From Triatoma infestans (lineage: Eukaryota > Arthropoda > Insecta > Hemiptera > Reduviidae), in the NCBI GenBank assembly GCA_011037195.1, contig JAAEAF010002794.1:62001-126000 (forward strand): DNA of 64,000 nt. Direction: 5' to 3'. Shown in pieces: positions 1-10,625 of this stretch. The position numbers and the translations under genes are program-made. The notes beneath the pieces are model-generated. The model was not told where the DNA came from. It did not search any database and saw only the letters and a list, made by a program, of their open reading frames with translations. How positions within the stretch are numbered: position 1 is the first letter of the stretch; each line of letters starts with the position of its first letter.

Positions 1-1
1 A

Positions 2-210
2 GGAAAGAACCGAGACTACTTGCATAGATTTAAAATAATGGCTCACCCATCATGCCATTGCGAAATCAGTCACCTCAAACTTGGCGCCACATCATCCTAC
101 AATGTCCTCTATTTGAACCACAAAGAGCGGAGGTGCAGTTTTGTATCTTACAGGGGATATCTTGGCCAGTTACGGATTTTTCGTTTGCTGGTCAGTTTTT
201 AAAATTTCAG
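2..210 (+). pseudogene. C-terminal remnant of a non-LTR retrotransposon ORF2
   Basis: Two frames read in succession resemble the tail of a LINE polymerase ORF. The first reads DYLHRFKIMAHPSCHC. After a shift near position 50 the second continues with QTWRHIILQCPLFEPQRAEV. This gives the C-x-C ... H-x4-C zinc-knuckle pattern and the 'CP.F..R' run that end R1/I/jockey-type ORFs. The frameshift and the loss of everything upstream (window edge) make it a dead fragment. The Penelope-like insertion begins directly after it at about 211. The clade cannot be assigned from so short a piece. Confidence 0.55.
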
Positions 211-591
211 TATATAAATCAGATGAAAGATGTTGTAATATTTCGGATAGGAATTTGGATAATTGATAAGTAGGAGAATTGATGAAGGAAATGATAGGTC
301 GTAGGGGGGTTACCCGGTTTATTTGTTTTAACAAGGCCATAGATTTTGGGAGGAATAGGAGAATTGTTCGTAAGTTGATTTTTTGTGCATATGTCAATGT
401 ATTTGTTTTTGTAGAGTTCAGTGATCAACTTACGAACAATTCTCCTATTCCTCCCAAAATCTATGGCCTTGTTAAAACACATAAACCGGGTAACCCCCTA
501 CGACCTATCATTTCCTTCATCAATTCTCCTACTTATCAATTATCCAAATTCCTATCCGAAATATTACAACATCTTTCATCTGATTTATATA
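211..591. repeat. Inverted repeat at the PLE 5' end (arms 211-379 and 424-591)
   Basis: The left arm of 169 bases is the reverse complement of the right arm of 168 bases. They are nearly identical; one indel is visible in a G6/C5 run. The spacer is 44 bases. On the minus strand, the spacer and left arm read as an open PLE coding stretch (ELYKNKYIDICTKNQL, then the PPKIYGLVKT motif). So the left side is a second, inverted copy of the same PLE region. This fits twin priming or template switching during insertion. Confidence 0.9.
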
Positions 592-1271
592 ATATCAAAG
601 ATTCTTTTACGCTTAAAACAAAAATCGACAATCTCCAAATTCCGACTGACTACTCCCTCATATCTTTAGATGTTTCCTCTTTATTTACTAATGTTCCTAT
701 TCCTGAGACCATTGAAATTATAAAAAGTAAATATCACTTGGTAAGCAATATTACCAAAATTCCTATTGAATTGTTTCCCTCCCTACTCCTTCACTGTTGT
801 AACTCTGGCTATTTTACTTATGACAATAAATTTTATAAACAGATTTTTGGCACGGCCATGGGTAGCAGTTTAGGACCCATATTAGCAGACATTTTTATGA
901 CTGAATTAATTGAAATTTCTTTGAAAAAACTTCCTTTTAAAGTTCCCTTTTTCTTTAAATATGTTGATGACTGCCTTACTGCTATTCCCTTACAATACAT
1001 AGATATAGTTCTTGAAACCTTCAACTCCTTTCACCAGCGCCTTAAATTCACCTGTGAAATTGAAACTAACGAACAGATCAATTTTCTTGATTTAACAATC
1101 CTGCGCCACCACAATTCTTTAATTACAGATTGGTATGTTAAACCTATCAGATCGGACCGTTATTTACATTTTAATTCCTATCATCCCTATTCCCAAAAGA
1201 TCAATTTCCTCAAAGCTTTCACAAAACGCGTCCTCACCCTTAGCCACTCTAAATTTCACGAAAAAACCTAA
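424..1271 (+). pseudogene. PLE reverse transcriptase domain (5'-truncated, frameshifted)
   Basis: This frame encodes a reverse transcriptase that copies element RNA at a nicked target. The N-terminal PPKIYGLVKTHKPGNPLRPI block is the conserved PLE entry motif. Motif A, SLDVSSLFTNVP, has its aspartate codon at 669-671. Motif B is GTAMGSSLGP at 849-878. Motif C is FFKYVDDCL, with YVDD at 960-971. All three catalytic aspartates are present. The frame could be read open from 279, but the first part comes from the inverted arm and is not genuine PLE N-terminus. It stops at 1269-1271, just after an A6 run at 1261-1266. The next frame over continues the PLE protein smoothly (NLNILSKLFQNNGYP), so a single-base indel in the A run broke the ORF. 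Confidence 0.9.
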
Positions 1272-1900
1272 ATATCCTATCCAAACTTTTTCAGAACAAT
1301 GGTTATCCGAAATCTTTATGTAAACAAATTTTTGAATTGCCTCATAACAATAGCATTTTGCCCCGTATTTCGGATAATAACCAAATCTCATCCTTGAATC
1401 CCAATTCCACATCTATTCCGAAATATATCTCCTTTCCTTATACAAGAAACCTATCAGAAAAAATATCCAAAGTCCTCAGACCATATAACATTATCCTAGC
1501 ACATAAAACAACGAATACAATACACAAACTGTTCACTAAATTAAAAGACCCTACGCCGACTGAATTACAATCAAATATTATTTACAAAATAAATTGCCAG
1601 CAATGTCCAGCCACGTATATTGGACAAACGAAACAATATTTAAAGAACAGGTTATACCAACACGACTATGACTGTAGAAAAAACAAACCTAACTCTGACA
1701 ACATAACAGCACTCACTAAACACCATACTGAAAAAAGACACGATTTTGATTTTTCTAACACCAGTATTTTGGCAACTGAACGTAATAGGAAAAAACTTAA
1801 TTTTTTAGAAATGCTATATATAAAAAAAGAGAAAAATTCTATTAATTATAGGACAGATACCAACGGTCTCTCTTCAATTTATCACAACCTGATTTCCTAA
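1268..1900 (+). pseudogene. PLE linker and GIY-YIG endonuclease domain
   Basis: This is the downstream half of the PLE polyprotein, one frame over from the RT. It carries a Cys pair followed by the nuclease core, CQQCPATYIGQT, with TYIGQT at 1613-1630. Then come the LKNRLYQH helix with its conserved Arg and the H-rich TKHHTEKRH segment. FLEMLYIKK supplies the catalytic Glu at 1808-1810. In PLEs this domain nicks the target so that the 3' end can prime reverse transcription. The frame ends at a natural-looking stop (1898-1900), followed by about 390 bases of AT-rich 3' tail. It appears intact apart from its separation from the RT by the indel. Confidence 0.9.
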
Positions 1901-2218
1901 TCCCTGACCTTGTTTTTCCAAATAGACCCCTTTCTCCACTAGTCCCGTTATAAATATACCTGCCCGCTATTCACTATGGTTTATTTGTTCACTATTCTCT
2001 GTGTTGTTGAGGTGTTCTCAACTTTTTATTTACAAAATTATACATAAGTTTTCAAGTTTTGATATGTTTTAAAGATTATTTAATAGTTTTTATTTTTTAT
2101 GTAAGTAAACCAAAAAATGTTTATAAATTAATCTATAATTTTATTTTTTATTACTTTCTGTTTTTTTGTTTTTGATTTTGACTTTTAAAAAAGAACCTAT
2201 TGTATTTATATGTTGTAG

Positions 2219-2258
2219 GCCTTGAAAAAGACAATATATTTGTCAAAACGTTGGCAAG
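2219..2258 (+). other. Degenerate hammerhead-like motif in PLE 3' tail
   Basis: CTTGAAAAAGACA, a short loop and TGTCAAAAC keep the order 'CTGA..A - stem - GAAAC'. The GACA/TGTC pair would form the short stem II. PLEs are known to carry hammerhead ribozyme motifs in their terminal regions, and the place fits (about 320 bases after the stop). The core is degenerate (CTTGAAA instead of CTGANGA, AAAAC instead of GAAAC), and I see no convincing stem III or cleavage site. An active ribozyme is unlikely. Confidence 0.4.
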
Positions 2259-2461
2259 AATTTAAGTTTTTTTATTTTTTTCAAAAAAAGACCGAAACTC
2301 ACGATCCTTTTCCTTCATACAAGCAACGGTCGAGAAGAATCTTCCATACTTACTGAAAACGTTTCGTACTAGTTGGAGTGTTTACTAAATGTTCAGATGT
2401 TCGTACTACCGTACAGTTGGAACCACATAACACCCTAACACCTACTCCTGCTAGATGAACC

Positions 2462-2640
2462 TAACACCCTACTCACCTAAATCCCCCAAAACATATTTTT
2501 TCAGGAAGAACGTTTCAAACAAAAGTTATGGTAGGTTAGTAACACACAAAGTTTAAAGGAACTGTTTCTAGAAATTGGGAAAACTAATTTTGTATTCAGT
2601 AAAATGGTACTTCTGGTTAACTGATTTTGAATATGTGCAA
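2462..2640 (-). repeat. H-repeat fragment
   Basis: It contains minus-strand versions of the 'CCTGGGAAAA' block (seen as TTTTTCAGGAAG), of the TTTAAAGGAACTG stretch, and of the CCGGTTAACCGATTTT block. These lie in the order expected for a reversed H-repeat. It is diverged and incomplete. Apart from this fragment, 2290-3085 shows only AT-rich sequence and a short (GA)n tract at about 2929-2942. Confidence 0.5.
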
Positions 2641-3085
2641 AACATTTAACTGCCTTTAAATGAATATACAAATGAGGAGCCAATCAGTAATAAGAATAAC
2701 AATTTGTAATGCCATGGCGCCTCCAGCTCCTACTAAAATGAATTTTTTGTAAAAATTGTAAATTTTTAAATGTGTAATTTTGCCCAGATTGCAATAGACT
2801 TCTTCAGGGTAGGGTCGATTTGAATGCCAAAGCAACACTGACTTTCCAAAGCAACCTCGAAATGACTTTCTTCATTTTGTTTTGTCTACAAATAATCATA
2901 GTTAACGTACATTTATCAGCAATTAGGAGAGAGAGAGAGAGAAGATTGGAGAGAGTATACGACCGCCCTCTAATGGTTCGTTTTTCATTTTATTCACGAC
3001 AGATTAAAAAAAATAAGGAAAAAATATTAACAGGTAAGGCAATAGGCTTTAAATTTTTTTTAGTAATCAGAACCAGTGAAGTGTA

Positions 3086-3612
3086 GTTACAGAAAGTACT
3101 ACAGCTGGTGGTGAGAGGGCCTTCGCATTAAGAGGCGAGTTTCTGTTGGAAGGGCTACACTACCAGTTGAGAAAATGAGGTTCGATTCTCAGGCCATATT
3201 TTTATATAATTTTTTTTTTCCGTTATATTTATCCATCTGTTTATTTATATTTCACGTTTGGGAGCTTATTGCCATTTTTTATTTATTTTTATTATGATTT
3301 GCATCTTTCTCTAGTGACACATTTACCTGTGTTCCTCTCTTCCTTGTTCAAATTCTCGTTCTATCCAGGGGTTTTACAGTTTTCTCTTCTCCCTTCCACA
3401 AGAAAAACTAAAGTAGCCGCCAAATTCTTTTTTGTTAGGCATTTATCATATTATTTAAAATTATTAACCTTCTCCTAACCTTCCTAACCTAATTGCTCCT
3501 AATCTTTTCCTCTGTCCCACCGCTTATCTTTCCTTACCCAGATTCCTACAGTTGATAATAAACCCACCCCTTCTCCATTGAGCTAGTGGCCCGCGGAATT
3601 TTTATATGTAAC
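3086..3612 (+). mobile_element. B-element 3' fragment with tRNA-like B box
   Basis: It has a GGTTCGATTC box at about 3180, then a long T-rich tail. Its end, CCATTGAGCTAGTGG followed by CGCGGAATTTTTAT, aligns with the 3' ends of the two long B-element copies (CCACTGAGTTGCCGCAAAAT). An inverted run of CCTAACC-type sequence lies at about 3470-3490. The A box is not clear in this copy. Only the last third of the element is present. Confidence 0.55.
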
Positions 3613-3647
3613 AACCTACACTAGCATTCACATACGACATTACCTGA

Positions 3648-3700
3648 AGAAGCCTTTTGCAATATGAGCGAAACGCCGGTTTATAACAAACTTGTGACGC
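3648..3700 (+). other. CTGAAGA...GAAAC motif (PLE-terminus-like)
   Basis: CCTGAAGAAGCC, a loop, then GAGCGAAACGCCGG. CTGAAGA matches the hammerhead CUGANGA core, and CGAAACGCC supplies the GAAA box. The stem between them is weak. It lies directly after the B-element fragment. It may be a scrap of a PLE terminus of the kind also seen at 12.86 and 40.6 kb. Confidence 0.4.
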
Positions 3701-4862
3701 GGTCTCAACCCGAAACCTAGATTGAATAATGTTATCGGCGATGGATGACTCATCCTGACACTACGTCTCACATGCACCTATCTTGCTCAGTATCTTCTTT
3801 GGCTCAAATTTCATGTTTACGATTTAGTTTTTGTAACTAAGCAAATATTATATACGAATAATTATAACAGTGCAAATGAATTTATATCATCACGATCCCA
3901 TAATTTCGGTGGACTTTAAGGTAAGCCGCCGAAGTAGGGATGCTGTATGCTGTAAGAATCGTTGCATTACATTAGTGTGTTTAAAAGACACATATGAACG
4001 TTTAAAGAACATTTATTTTTGAAAGTACGAACTTTCACAAAATGTGGAATAACTTATGAACAAACATAATCAAACAGCTGTTACAAAAAACTATACTTAA
4101 CTAAAGTACGTCAGGCTCTCAAAGCCAGGAATTATCGGGAATGCTGGCCACAGCTAACTTGATGCGAAGAACCAGTCTGATCCCCCTTTCTTGACCCCTA
4201 ATGAAGGATTCTGACTAATATATTCGACACTTTCTTTAACAAATAACAGAGGGGACCTTTGTGTCTTACCCCTGGCTACCTCCTTACTTAGCTCTATATA
4301 CCCATTGTCCAATTTCTTTCTTACTCTGTCACTCGAGCAGAGTGCGGGAGAGTATCTAACTGTTTGAAATAGTAGTGATTATTATATATTCACCCACATA
4401 GAATTAAAACTGGTCTCTATATGAGATTACTATCCCACCCTCACACAGGCACTGCATAACACAAAAAGTGTAATAAAAAGGAAAAAAAGAACTAGTTCAC
4501 ACATATCATTAGCATAGCATTAATAAAAATGATTCAAACATAAACGGTTTGAGTCATTATAAAAATGAAACTACATGTAAGTTACATAATTCAGTCAGCT
4601 GTAAAGAACAGCTGTTCTTAATTAGCATTAAACAAAACAGCTGACCTGATAAGTCCAAACTTAATCAAACTACTCCGGAAATGATATCTTTCTCGAATGT
4701 TTTTCCCCATAGTGGTGTATGAGACCGTTATGTGGCCTTGTCCAATTTTCGAAATAGAGTTTCCTCTCGCCATGTTTTTGAGGACCTCTGAGTACGAAAA
4801 TTCTTTGTGGAAACTGGTGCCGTAGTGTACAAGAACAAGATAACTAAAACATTAAAACTCTC
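3701..4862. other. No gene recognised
   Basis: AT-rich sequence with no convincing ORF or element protein. A cluster of CAGCTG sites lies at 4070-4650, including a perfect 16 bp palindrome AAGAACAGCTGTTCTT at 4604-4619. Confidence 0.6.
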
Positions 4863-5122
4863 AGGAAGCTCAAAGTTCCTGTGAAGTGCGATTTCATTGA
4901 ATATCTTATTACAACAGGAAGCTCAAGTTCCTGTGAAGTGCCATTTCATTGAATATCTTATTACAACAGGAAGCTCAAAGTTCCTGTGAAGTGCGATTTC
5001 ATTGAATATCTTATTACAACAGGAAGCTCAAGTTCCTGTGAAGTGCCATTTCATTGAATATCTTATTACAACAGGAAGTCAAAGTTCCTGTGAAGTGCCA
5101 TTTCATTAAATATCTTATTACA
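4863..5122. repeat. 52-53 bp minisatellite, five copies
   Basis: There are five head-to-tail copies of a unit beginning AGGAAGCTCAAAGTTCCTG and ending ATATCTTATTACAAC. Copies 2 and 4 lack one A and are 52 bp. Position 27 or so alternates between G and C (GTGCGATTT or GTGCCATTT). That suggests the array grew by doubling a two-unit block. Confidence 0.9.
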
Positions 5123-5289
5123 AATTCACAATCAGAAAAATACTGATTGACCGCAACTACGAATTTTCTAAACTTTTTTTTTCGCGACTTTCTCGACAAG
5201 AACACTAGCGGCCTACTTCATACTTTTCTCTTTTCTTCTTTAATTTTCTATGAGAGAAGCCTACCGCCTCAGCACCCCCCCGGTCACGC

Positions 5290-5851
5290 CTGTTAAATAA
5301 ATTTTTCGGGAAAATATTTCAAATAAAAATTGTACATCTTCATTTGTGTTGCAGGAATACAAGGTTCAAGGATATCGATTGAGCCGTTTTCGGGAAAACT
5401 GGGAAAATTAAAAAAAAGAAAAGAAATCTGTGAATTCGGGCTACTTCCACCTTCCTTCAAACTTGCATTTTTTGCACATTATTTAAGTATTCTTAACATT
5501 ATGCAGTGGAGGAATCATTATAGAGAAATTGGCACTTTGTGGGGAAGACCAGCGGCCCCGAATCCCTTGGAAATGTTTGTAGAAAAAATAGCAAAGCATA
5601 CAACTTATAATTCGATGTACCATGTTTAGAGAGCTGTTCGAGAAAACCAAGAAAGGTTGGAAAATAAAAACCAGTCAGTAATGTCGCACGTCCGGTTAAC
5701 GAATTTTGAACAAACCTTAGATGCGGTGTTCGATTATGAGTTCGAGTTTGTTGCTATTTTTCGGATTTGAGATATTTTGTTCACATATATACACCCCACA
5801 AATAGTCAGAGAGAACACAGACACACAGTATCGCTCTCTCTCGCTCACTCT

Positions 5852-5897
<46 letters not shown>

Positions 5898-5930
5898 ACA
5901 AATAGCAGACAAAACACAGACAGACAGTAT
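5290..5930 (-). repeat. H-repeat copy ending in (AC)n
   Basis: It runs in minus order from the GGGAAAATATTTCAAAT block, through CGAAAACTGGG and CCTTCCTTCAAACTTG, a second GTTCGAGAAAA / CCGGTTAACGA block, and TTTGAGATATTTTGTTCAC. It ends in an (AC)n tract at 5863-5896. Strongly diverged. Short open frames across it, for example at 5510-5630, come from the repeat. Confidence 0.65.
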
Positions 5931-6744
5931 CGTTCTCTCTAGCTCTCTCCCTCATCCATCAATCAGGCCTACAGCTAGTATTATTATTGGAACAACCAGC
6001 GTACTTCTTATTGTACTAAAAATTTGTAATTACTCTTCCAATTATTGCATTCATGTAATACCATCCACGCCAATAGATAAATTTATCCTAATAAATACAT
6101 TTGCACTAAACAATCATTCACTCTTTATTCTAAAAAATTCTAAACTAATCTGAAATCCATTCAATCATAGTCACGGCAATAAATATATTCAATCTAATAA
6201 ATACAAGCACACTAACAATCATTCACTACATTCCTAAACTACGAAGTGGGGAAGTACTCGATATTCCTCGCATCCCATTATACCTAAACCTAAATTAAAA
6301 TAATTTGTTCTCAAAGCATACACTGTTAATAATGATGAGTACATTATTGTTTCTAACATTATTGTTTCTTGCAAAATTATAGTTTTAATGAGTTAATGAA
6401 ATATAGCTTTGGCTGAGTGAATAATTAAGTTATTTTTCTTATTAATGCATCCTAATATTAATAGATCGTAGCATTTTCTATCTATTTGGAAACGCATAAT
6501 AATTGTTGAACTTGTTAAAATTTATGTTTAATATAATGCGAAATCTAGAATTAATAAACAATTATCACAGATTAACCATTATATTAATGTTATTCTGTTT
6601 AACAACTCGAATAAACTCACTGAAACGTCTGTAGTATTCGAAAGTGTTTTCCTTCCTTTAACTGAACCTTGACATCGATTCTAAAACACTGAATATGAAA
6701 ACGTTGATAGGATATCAAATAAGACTGTTAATTCTTCGTGCACT
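5931..6744. other. No gene recognised
   Basis: AT-rich non-coding sequence (many TTAAT/AATAA runs). Two loosely repeated lines of the type 'AATAAATACA...CACTAA.CAATCATTCACT' occur at about 6086-6120 and 6195-6232. Confidence 0.6.
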
Positions 6745-7171
6745 ATGGTGAATGATCTAAAGTCAAAGTTGGCTGGAGTGTATAAAAGATATTTTGAATT
6801 GACTCTGTATTCAAATAATATTGTGATAGTAAGTGTGAAGGCAATTATAAATTATAATGAATATGAGATGTTTATACGGCAATGGCCAGACGAGTTTTTT
6901 TTAAAGAAAAAAGAATTCTTTGTTGTTCTAAGTTTCGGGTACCAGTGGAGCTCTGCTTACCGTAGAAACATCTCCTTATAATTGTAAGGCTTGACGAATT
7001 GAAAAGCATTATAATGAAATATTTTACAAATTACCTGTACATGATGAGACGGGATCACCGGACAGACGAGTAGTGATTGAGACACACAGATCACCTGAGG
7101 TTTACAAATGGATGCAGAAAAACAAAAAGCAATCTCAATACGAAGAAAAGGAAAAATATTGTGAAGAATAG
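6745..7171 (+). other. Possible coding island of an unknown gene
   Basis: There are two open stretches outside any repeat. The first starts at ATG 6745 (MVNDLKSKLAGVYKRYFELT) and meets a strong GTAAGT donor-like site at about 6829. The second is 6995-7171, with HDETGSPDRRVVIETHRSPE and a charged YEEKEKYCEE end before TAG. The composition is protein-like (few homopolymers, charged C-terminus), but I recognise no family. The two stretches are in different frames, so splicing or decay would be needed to join them. Chance open reading is a real alternative. Confidence 0.2.
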
Positions 7172-7295
7172 ACCAACAATTAACAATAGATAGAGGTGCA
7201 ACGAGTTGTGGCGTTTAGGAAAGGGTGGTCGCGGTGTGCTGCATTCACTTGTACAGATCTCACGAACTCACTGACACTCTGTGTTCTTAGGGGAC

Positions 7296-7317
7296 AGAGA
7301 GAGAGAGAGAGAGAGAG
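7296..7317. repeat. (GA)n microsatellite
   Basis: Uninterrupted GA dinucleotides of about 22 bp, inside a CA/GA-rich, C-rich stretch (7170-7620) in which I see no gene. Confidence 0.9.
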
Positions 7318-7699
7318 TTCAAGGCCCTGAACACACACAGATCTGGTGAGCAAGAGAGAGACAGTAGAGCGCGCTGTGCTGGAGTTCCGTGCACCAATCA
7401 CCGGCACCACATCTTGAATGCCTCTACACCCCCACTCCCCCCACTACTATCCGCCCAATCCCTCACTCTCAAACAGCCCCAACAACACTGCCATAGATAC
7501 AATGCAGCATTTAAGACTTTCTCAACCAAACATGCACGCAGGCAGAAAGAGAGACAGAAAGAAACGTTCAAACCCCTTCCACCGCTACCACAATTCGCGA
7601 TAACACAAACAAAAAATAGAGAAAAACAAACATGGGTATTTCGGTGGGGGGGACTAGTGTTTGCATTCAGCCAGCACGGGGATAAACATACATATATTC

Positions 7700-8580
7700 A
7701 CTTATTATTTTCTCTTATTGCGATAAGAGCAACTTCTTTGTCCACGTCACACATTTTTACTTTCTCTTATGTGCGAGGAAGTTGTAATCGTGTCAAATTT
7801 TCGATATCAAGTTTTCACCCGTTTTGAGTCAGAAAAAGTGGTTTTTAAATATAGTCTGTTTGTGTGAGTATAGCTCAAAAATGGCAATCGCAAAAGTTCA
7901 AACTTGATATTTCGTTGAGGTGTCACTGTTAGAGCTGACAGTAGTTATCTGTCAAAATTGTACAACCGGAAGTAATACTTGACTGAATGGATTTTTCACT
8001 TTTTGCGATCAGCTCCATCGATTTTCTTTAAACAACTATTAAGAGCTACAATATTTTATTTGAAACATTTCCCTGGGAAAATTCATTTAAGGCGGGTTTT
8101 TTGGAGAGGGGTGGGGTTATGTTTTCTTCTAAAGTGCTGATTTATTTTATTATACGATTCTTCATTTAAATAGAATTAATTAGAATTTCCTTTATTAATT
8201 AGAATTAAATATATTGCCAAAATTTTGAGTTTGCGTATAACCGGAACTCGTATTTACTGCACAGTTTTTTCAGTTTTCTTCGCTTTTCTCCACAAAACCG
8301 CCAATGAATTTCAATGCGTGTGTTATACTATATCTCTCACTTTTGTTTGAAATGTTTTCAGAGAAAATTCATTCTAGGGAGTTTTAGTGAGGGTTAAAGT
8401 TCAACTTTCCTCAAAAAGTGATTTTTTAAGTTCAGATACACCCACTGATATAACACTGATGACAACTAAACATATAACAACAACTGGAAGTTTGAGGGAA
8501 ATTTGTCATTTATTCCTGTGTGCAGTAAGAAAGAGTTGAATGATTATTGTACACCAGATTTTTTGTCATGAAATCCGATG
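7700..8580 (+). repeat. H-repeat copy, nearly full length
   Basis: It has two hairpin-like starts (TTTTCTCTTATTGCGATAAG at about 7707 and ACTTTCTCTTATGTGCGAGG at about 7757). It then carries CGTGTCAAATTTTCGATATC, AAAGTTCAAACTTGATATTT and both CCGGAA modules. The far end has GCAGTAAGAAAGAG and a terminal CACCAGATTTTTTG. It has no long (GT)n. This is a useful reference copy for the family. Confidence 0.8.
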
Positions 8581-8789
8581 GAAATACATTGAAGCAATCT
8601 CATGATTTTCTTTCACCACAATTATTACAATTTAATTGATCATTTTTCTTGAAACCTGTAATTTTGACAAAACGTTAGTTACTATATGAACAAAGCTGGG
8701 GATGGATAGTCACAATTATACATGTAGTTGTTTAGCATATACCAACTACAGAATGAGACTACCATTGTATTCTACCTGCAGTTGTTACC

Positions 8790-9377
8790 ATCAGCCCAAA
8801 AAATACATCACTTCTCCCCTTTAAAATGAAATTTCCCGGAAAAGAGGTTTTCAAATAAAAGTGATAGATTTACACACACGCTCTTGGAATGCCCAGTTTA
8901 AAGAGCTGCACGCCAAGTTTGAAAAGAGAATTCCCTAAGTTGGAACTTCGAGAAAATTCCGAAGAACATTAGAAACTTTTCCATAAAACTGCACCTCCGG
9001 TAAACCAGATTTCGTGTTGAGATTTTCGTCAAACGTTGAATTTTAGGAATGCATTAAAGGTCCTTAACACTCTTTAGGTGGCGAGTCTTACATTGTACTG
9101 AAATGGTTATTTTTAATAAGAACGTTCAGCAGCTCGAGATCACACAACTCTCCAATAATTACTTTTTCTGAAAGAATTTTTCAAATAGACAACCGACAGT
9201 CCTTATACCTCTAGTTAACATACCAAGTTTTAAGAGACATCCAAAAAAATGAAACAAAAACAACACTCATTCAAATTTCCAGTTAATAACCTTCCAACCG
9301 GATGCGGACAGTGGTGTTTGAATAAATTCTGGGACTTTTCGTTCCTGAGTTACATTGTTTTCACATCCACATTCACG

Positions 9378-9419
<42 letters not shown>
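8790..9419 (-). repeat. H-repeat, first part (split by R1-clade LINE)
   Basis: A minus-oriented H-repeat leads up to an (AC)n tract at 9379-9419. Its order is GAAATTTCCCGGAAAAGAGG, GCACCTCCGGTAAACC, a second module, CTTTTCGTTCCTGAGTTAC, then (AC)n. The same H-repeat resumes after the LINE at 10961. This shows that the LINE landed in its (AC)n tract. Confidence 0.75.
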
Positions 9420-9422
<3 letters not shown>

Positions 9423-9461
9423 GTACAGACGGGTTGAGTAGTTGATGGCTGGTGTGGATCA

Positions 9462-10418
9462 ATGATAGATACTCCGGTTGGCGTGAATGAGTGGCTGCAT
9501 CCAGCTGAGCTTCCAACCATCCAAATGGATTCAGAGGTTCAATTCGATACTGACATTTTTACAGATGGAAGCAAAGAAGATAACTTTGTTGGATGCGCAT
9601 ACGTCGTCATAAGATTGCATCAGGTGGTGGTTCACGAAAAGTATCGTCTCGGAGCATATTGCTCAAACAATCAGGCTGAGCAATTAGCCATAGTCAAGGC
9701 TTTGAATTGGGTTGAATGTAATTCGTTTTTGGGAGAAAAAATTAGAATCTCTACAGATAGTCGCATCGCCCTGGACTCTTTGCAAAATAATGATATCCAT
9801 TACCCTATAATCGATATGATAAGGAAGAGGCTTTGTAGACTGCAGAATAGATGCACAATTTCATTCTCATGGAGGAAGGCTCACGTGGGTATTGACGGAA
9901 ACAAGATTGCTGACCACATGGCAAAAGTAGCGTCAAAGGATTCTGGTTTGGCGATTGCTTACAAGTACCCCAAATCGGCACTGGAACATTGGGCACATCA
10001 ACGCAGCATGGAAGCTTGGCAGCAACAATGGGACAATTCGACCACGGGTATTCTCACTAGGGAATTTCTTCCTTGTGTGGAGCGCCGTCTCCAAATGCAC
10101 CACTTCGTCATTGGCTATAGGTTGACTCAGCTTCTTTCTGGACATGGGAAAATGGCACATTATCTGAACAGATTTAACATAACCGAAACTGCATTTTGTA
10201 CGTGTGATTCTTCTTCGGTTCAGACAGTCAACCATCTCTTGTGAGAATGCGAATGCTTGCAGCCGGCGAGACAGTTACTCATGCAGCAGGTGGTGACTCA
10301 GGGCGAGTGTTGACCTACCCAGAAATCTTCATTGCTTCAGTTAAGATTCTTTGCACACTTCAATAATTATGTCAAAAGAGTAATAACATTCATATACAAT
10401 AGTAATGTTACTTCTTGA
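9462..10418 (+). pseudogene. RNase H and zinc-knuckle C-terminus of LINE ORF2
   Basis: The RNase H fold has all four acidic residues: D in FTDGSKED (9564-9566), E in NQAEQLAI (9678-9680), D in STDSRIAL (9756-9758) and D in GNKIADHM (9912-9914). It also has the H of WRKAHVG (9882-9884). RNase H removes the RNA strand of the RNA/DNA hybrid. Downstream, LTQLLSGHGKMAHYLNRF and CTCDSSSVQTVNHLL form the usual C-terminal C.C...H region. TGA codons at 10242-10244 and 10311-10313 interrupt it; both look like decayed TGG. The reading ends at 10416-10418. RT and endonuclease domains are absent through 5' truncation. Confidence 0.85.
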
Positions 10419-10429
10419 ATAATTGAAAT

Positions 10430-10625
10430 AATAAAAAAAAGAAATATAAAATAAATAAATAATAATAATAACAATAAAAAAATAAACAAAAAAAAATTTA
10501 AATATATAAAAGACATAATAAATATAAATAAAAAATAAAAAAAAATAAAAAAAATAAAAGTACAAAAAAATATATAAATAAAATAAGTAGATAAAAAAAA
10601 CAATAATAATAATAATAAACAAATA
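10430..10625. repeat. A-rich low-complexity tract
   Basis: AAATAAAT/AATAATAAT-like sequence inside the LINE 3' UTR. Open minus-strand frames here (rich in F, I and Y) are products of the base composition. Confidence 0.85.

Larger units (their letters stand above)
211..2290 (+). mobile_element. Penelope-like retroelement (PLE) copy with 5' inversion
   Basis: The copy holds an inverted 5' piece (211-423), a reverse transcriptase frame, a GIY-YIG endonuclease frame, and a 3' non-coding tail. The tail carries a short stem motif at about 2219-2258. RT plus GIY-YIG on one chain is diagnostic of endonuclease-bearing Penelope-like elements. The element is 5'-truncated: the N-terminal part upstream of the PPKIYGLVKTHKPG region is missing. 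One frameshift breaks the ORF, so it should be inactive. The 3' boundary is uncertain; an H-repeat fragment starts by about 2460. Confidence 0.85.

Noticed and set aside
279..423. N-terminal 48 codons of the Penelope RT frame
   Set aside because: They are read from the inverted arm and spacer, so they are not the true N-terminus.
4863..5122. CRISPR-like array
   Set aside because: The five copies adjoin directly with no spacers; it is a minisatellite in a eukaryotic context.
5330..5629. 99-codon plus frame with MQWRNHYREIGTLWGRP
   Set aside because: It looks protein-like, but the DNA aligns in order with a minus H-repeat.
7414..7827. 137-codon plus-strand frame
   Set aside because: It runs from C-rich low-complexity sequence straight into an H-repeat; no domain and no sensible end.
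10341..10622. Hydrophobic open frames on the minus strand (possible membrane protein)
   Set aside because: Caused by the A-rich tract in a LINE 3' UTR (Phe/Ile/Tyr from TTT, ATA, TAT).
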